A stretch of DNA of 16,382 nt from an uncultured Solirubrobacteraceae bacterium (GTDB taxonomy: Bacteria > Actinomycetota > Thermoleophilia > Solirubrobacterales > Solirubrobacteraceae): contig CADCVT010000186.1 of assembly GCA_902806215.1 (NCBI GenBank), positions 1 through 16,382 of the forward strand, given 5' to 3'. Position 1 is the first letter of the stretch; the number at the start of each line of letters is the position of its first letter. Both the position numbers and the translations under genes were made by a program. The notes under the pieces were generated by a model, which was not told the origin of the DNA, did not search any database, and was given only the letters and a program-made list of their open reading frames with translations. This document shows positions 15,585 through 16,382 of the stretch, piece by piece.

Positions 15585-16019
15585 CTAGGCGTCGATCTCC
15601 ATCGGTTGCGGCTTCTGCGCCTGGTGCGGGTGCTCGGGCCCCACGTAGACCTTGAGCTTGGTGATCTGCTTCCGGGCGAGGCGGTTGCGGGGCATCATCC
15701 CCTTGACGGCGATCCGGATGATCTCCTCCGGGCGCTTGGTCATCATCTCCTCGAAGGTGCGGACCTTGAGGCCACCCGGGTAGCCGGAGTGGCGGTAGTA
15801 CTTCTTGTCGGTCCGCTTGTCGCCGGTCACGACGATCTTCTCGGCGTTGATCACCACGACGAAGTCGCCCGTGTCGATGTGGGGCGTGTACTCCGGCTTG
15901 CGCTTGCCGCGCAAGGCGTCAGCGATCTGGGTGGCGAGTCGACCGAGCGTCTGCCCGGTCGCGTCGACGACGAGCCAGTTGCGCTCGCGGTCGGTGGGCT
16001 TGGCGACGTAGGTCTTCAT
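15585..16019 (-). CDS. rplM: 50S ribosomal protein uL13
   Basis: Large-subunit ribosomal protein L13 (144 aa, typical length), an early assembly protein bound to 23S rRNA. It is recognised by MKTYVAKPTDRERNWLVVDA, GQTLGRLATQIADALRGK, HIDTGDFVVVINAEKI, KKYYRHSGYPGGLK and AVKGMMPRNRLARKQITKLK. The ATG at 16019 gives the family-standard MKTY start; the frame remains open upstream but that part is leader. A weak Shine-Dalgarno AGAAAG lies 7 nt before it. It is the first gene of the rplM-rpsI-glmM-(glmS) unit, and its leader carries two hairpins that might mediate feedback control. Confidence 0.98.
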   Translation of the reverse strand: MKTYVAKPTDRERNWLVVDATGQTLGRLATQIADALRGKRKPEYTPHIDTGDFVVVINAEKIVVTGDKRTDKKYYRHSGYPGGLKVRTFEEMMTKRPEEIIRIAVKGMMPRNRLARKQITKLKVYVGPEHPHQAQKPQPMEIDA

Positions 16020-16042
16020 GGCGTGGCTTTCTGAGCGCGCGT

Positions 16043-16076
16043 AACCCTGCGGGGTTCTGAGGGGCGGACACGCCCC
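16043..16076 (-). promoter_or_regulatory. Two tandem hairpins in the rplM 5' leader
   Basis: In the minus-strand RNA the first stem is GGGGCG-UGUC-CGCCCC (16076-16061) and the second is AACCC-CGCA-GGGUU (16056-16043). The second ends about 23 nt before the rplM start codon. Leader RNAs bound by L13 are known in some bacteria, so an autoregulatory role is possible, but no match to a described L13 leader was recognised. Confidence 0.35.
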
Positions 16077-16092
16077 CCTACGCGAGTGCGAC

Positions 16093-16098
16093 AGCATA
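16093..16098 (-). promoter_or_regulatory. Possible -10 of the rplM operon
   Basis: The minus strand reads TATGCT, fitting TAnnnT; a start near 16086 would give a leader of about 67 nt including both hairpins. No good -35 stands at the right distance. Weak, pattern-based. Confidence 0.25.
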
Positions 16099-16177
16099 GA
16101 ACGTTGCGTGCGGAGGGCCTTGAACGCCGCCGTGGAAACCCTCTGGCGAGGCGGCGAGGAGCCGCCGGACCCCTATG

Positions 16178-16183
16178 TATTGT
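16178..16183 (+). promoter_or_regulatory. Possible -10 upstream of the c-di-AMP riboswitch
   Basis: TATTGT fits TAnnnT in a locally AT-richer patch (TATGTATTGT). Seven nt further on is about 16190, right at the first P1 base of the riboswitch (16192), which is the placement expected for a riboswitch promoter. A -35 is not convincing. Confidence 0.4.
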
Positions 16184-16191
16184 CCAGCGCC

Positions 16192-16330
16192 ATCGCCGAG
16201 TTCGCGTGCTCGCACGCGGAGCGGGGGAACCGATGGACGCCGTCAGGCGTCCGTGGGGCGAGTCCGGGCCTGCTGGCCCGGTAGCGCGCTGTGTGTGCGC
16301 GCGAGCCCGACAGCTAACCCCGTAGGCGGT
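16192..16330 (+). ncRNA. Cyclic di-AMP riboswitch (ydaO/yuaA type)
   Basis: Conserved blocks of the c-di-AMP aptamer are visible: GCGGAGCGGGGGAACC (16216-16231), GGGGCGAGTCCGGG (16255-16268) and GACAGCTAACCCCGTAGGCG (16309-16328). AUCGCC (16192-16197) pairs with GGCGGU (16325-16330) as the closing helix P1. Three internal hairpins are perfect: GGACGCC-GUCA-GGCGUCC, CCGGGCC-UGCU-GGCCCGG and GCGCGC-UGUGUGU-GCGCGC. The class senses c-di-AMP and usually turns expression off when bound; in Actinobacteria it often precedes NlpC/P60 or resuscitation-promoting-factor-like wall hydrolases. Here it precedes a gene of which only the first codons are present. Confidence 0.93.
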
Positions 16331-16341
16331 TCCACCAACCG

Positions 16342-16382
16342 ATGAGGAACCTCCGGGCATATGCCGCGGCGTGCGCCGCCGC
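16342..16382 (+). CDS. Start of a gene under the c-di-AMP riboswitch (3'-truncated)
   Basis: The ATG at 16342, 11 nt after the riboswitch closing helix, opens MRNLRAYAAACAA before the window ends. A basic start followed by Ala-rich sequence would fit a signal peptide, and genes behind this riboswitch in Actinobacteria are commonly secreted cell-wall hydrolases, but 13 codons cannot establish function. An alternative ATG at 16361 in another frame (MPRRAPP) is possible; a GAGGA at 16344-16348 could be its ribosome-binding site, though the spacing is long. Confidence 0.45.
   Translation, partial: MRNLRAYAAACAA

Larger units (their letters stand above)
16020..16341. other. Intergenic region between rplM and the riboswitch-controlled gene
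   Basis: This 322-nt divergent spacer is the only long gene-free stretch. Its first part holds the rplM leader hairpins and a weak minus-strand -10; 16192-16330 is the riboswitch. The part in between (about 16100-16177) contains a GGCGGC-GAGGA-GCCGCC stem (16150-16166) without a U-tract, and otherwise nothing I can assign. No small gene is supported. Confidence 0.8.

Noticed and set aside
16150..16166. GGCGGC-GAGGA-GCCGCC stem as an intrinsic terminator
   Set aside because: No U-tract on either strand and no gene ending nearby; GC-rich stems of this size are common by chance here.

Overview
The window is very GC-rich, almost fully coding DNA from what looks like an actinobacterial chromosome. 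My best guess is a deep-branching lineage such as Thermoleophilia/Solirubrobacterales, but this is inference. It rests on the gene order rplM-rpsI-glmM-glmS followed by acpS, a NAD(P)HX repair gene and alr (typical of Actinomycetota), on GTG/TTG starts and 4-nt gene overlaps, on probable leaderless promoters, and on an actinobacterial-style cyclic di-AMP riboswitch. No tRNA, rRNA, CRISPR array, prophage or insertion-sequence transposase is visible.

Layout. At 1-2320 (+) are the 3' part of a DrrA-type ABC ATPase and two paralogous ABC-2 permeases, each overlapping the next by 4 nt: a probable drug/lipid efflux exporter. At 2326-3518 (-) lies a HIT-family hydrolase followed, with ATGA overlap, by an enoyl-CoA hydratase/isomerase. 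Diverging from it through a compact palindromic promoter is an M28-type metallopeptidase with hydrophobic segments, overlapped at its 3' end by a small lipoprotein gene (3544-5158, +). At 5155-10008 (-) is a tight five-gene run: acpS, bifunctional NAD(P)HX epimerase/dehydratase, a two-CBS protein, alr and a CCA-adding/poly(A) polymerase-type nucleotidyltransferase with an HD domain. A palindromic 26-nt spacer separates acpS from a divergent NADP/F420-type oxidoreductase (10035-10616, +), which converges on an aldo/keto reductase (10613-11467, -). From 16019 down to 11503 (-) come rplM, rpsI, glmM and glmS: ribosomal proteins uL13 and uS9 plus two UDP-GlcNAc precursor enzymes.

The only non-coding stretch longer than 300 nt is 16020-16341. 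On the minus strand it holds the rplM leader with two hairpins; on the plus strand it holds a well-formed c-di-AMP (ydaO-type) riboswitch in front of a gene cut off by the window edge.

Functionally much of the window concerns cell-envelope precursors: GlmM and GlmS make glucosamine phosphates, Alr makes D-alanine, AcpS activates acyl carrier protein, and the riboswitch class often controls cell-wall hydrolases in Actinobacteria. The most unusual signals are: (1) a 42-nt tandem repeat with a GGGGTC/GACCCC palindrome embedded in frame in the NAD(P)HX dehydratase; (2) an about 152-residue acidic extension on uS9; (3) palindromic promoters that appear to drive leaderless transcripts in both directions; and (4) a perfect 14-bp palindrome over the aldo/keto reductase start codon.
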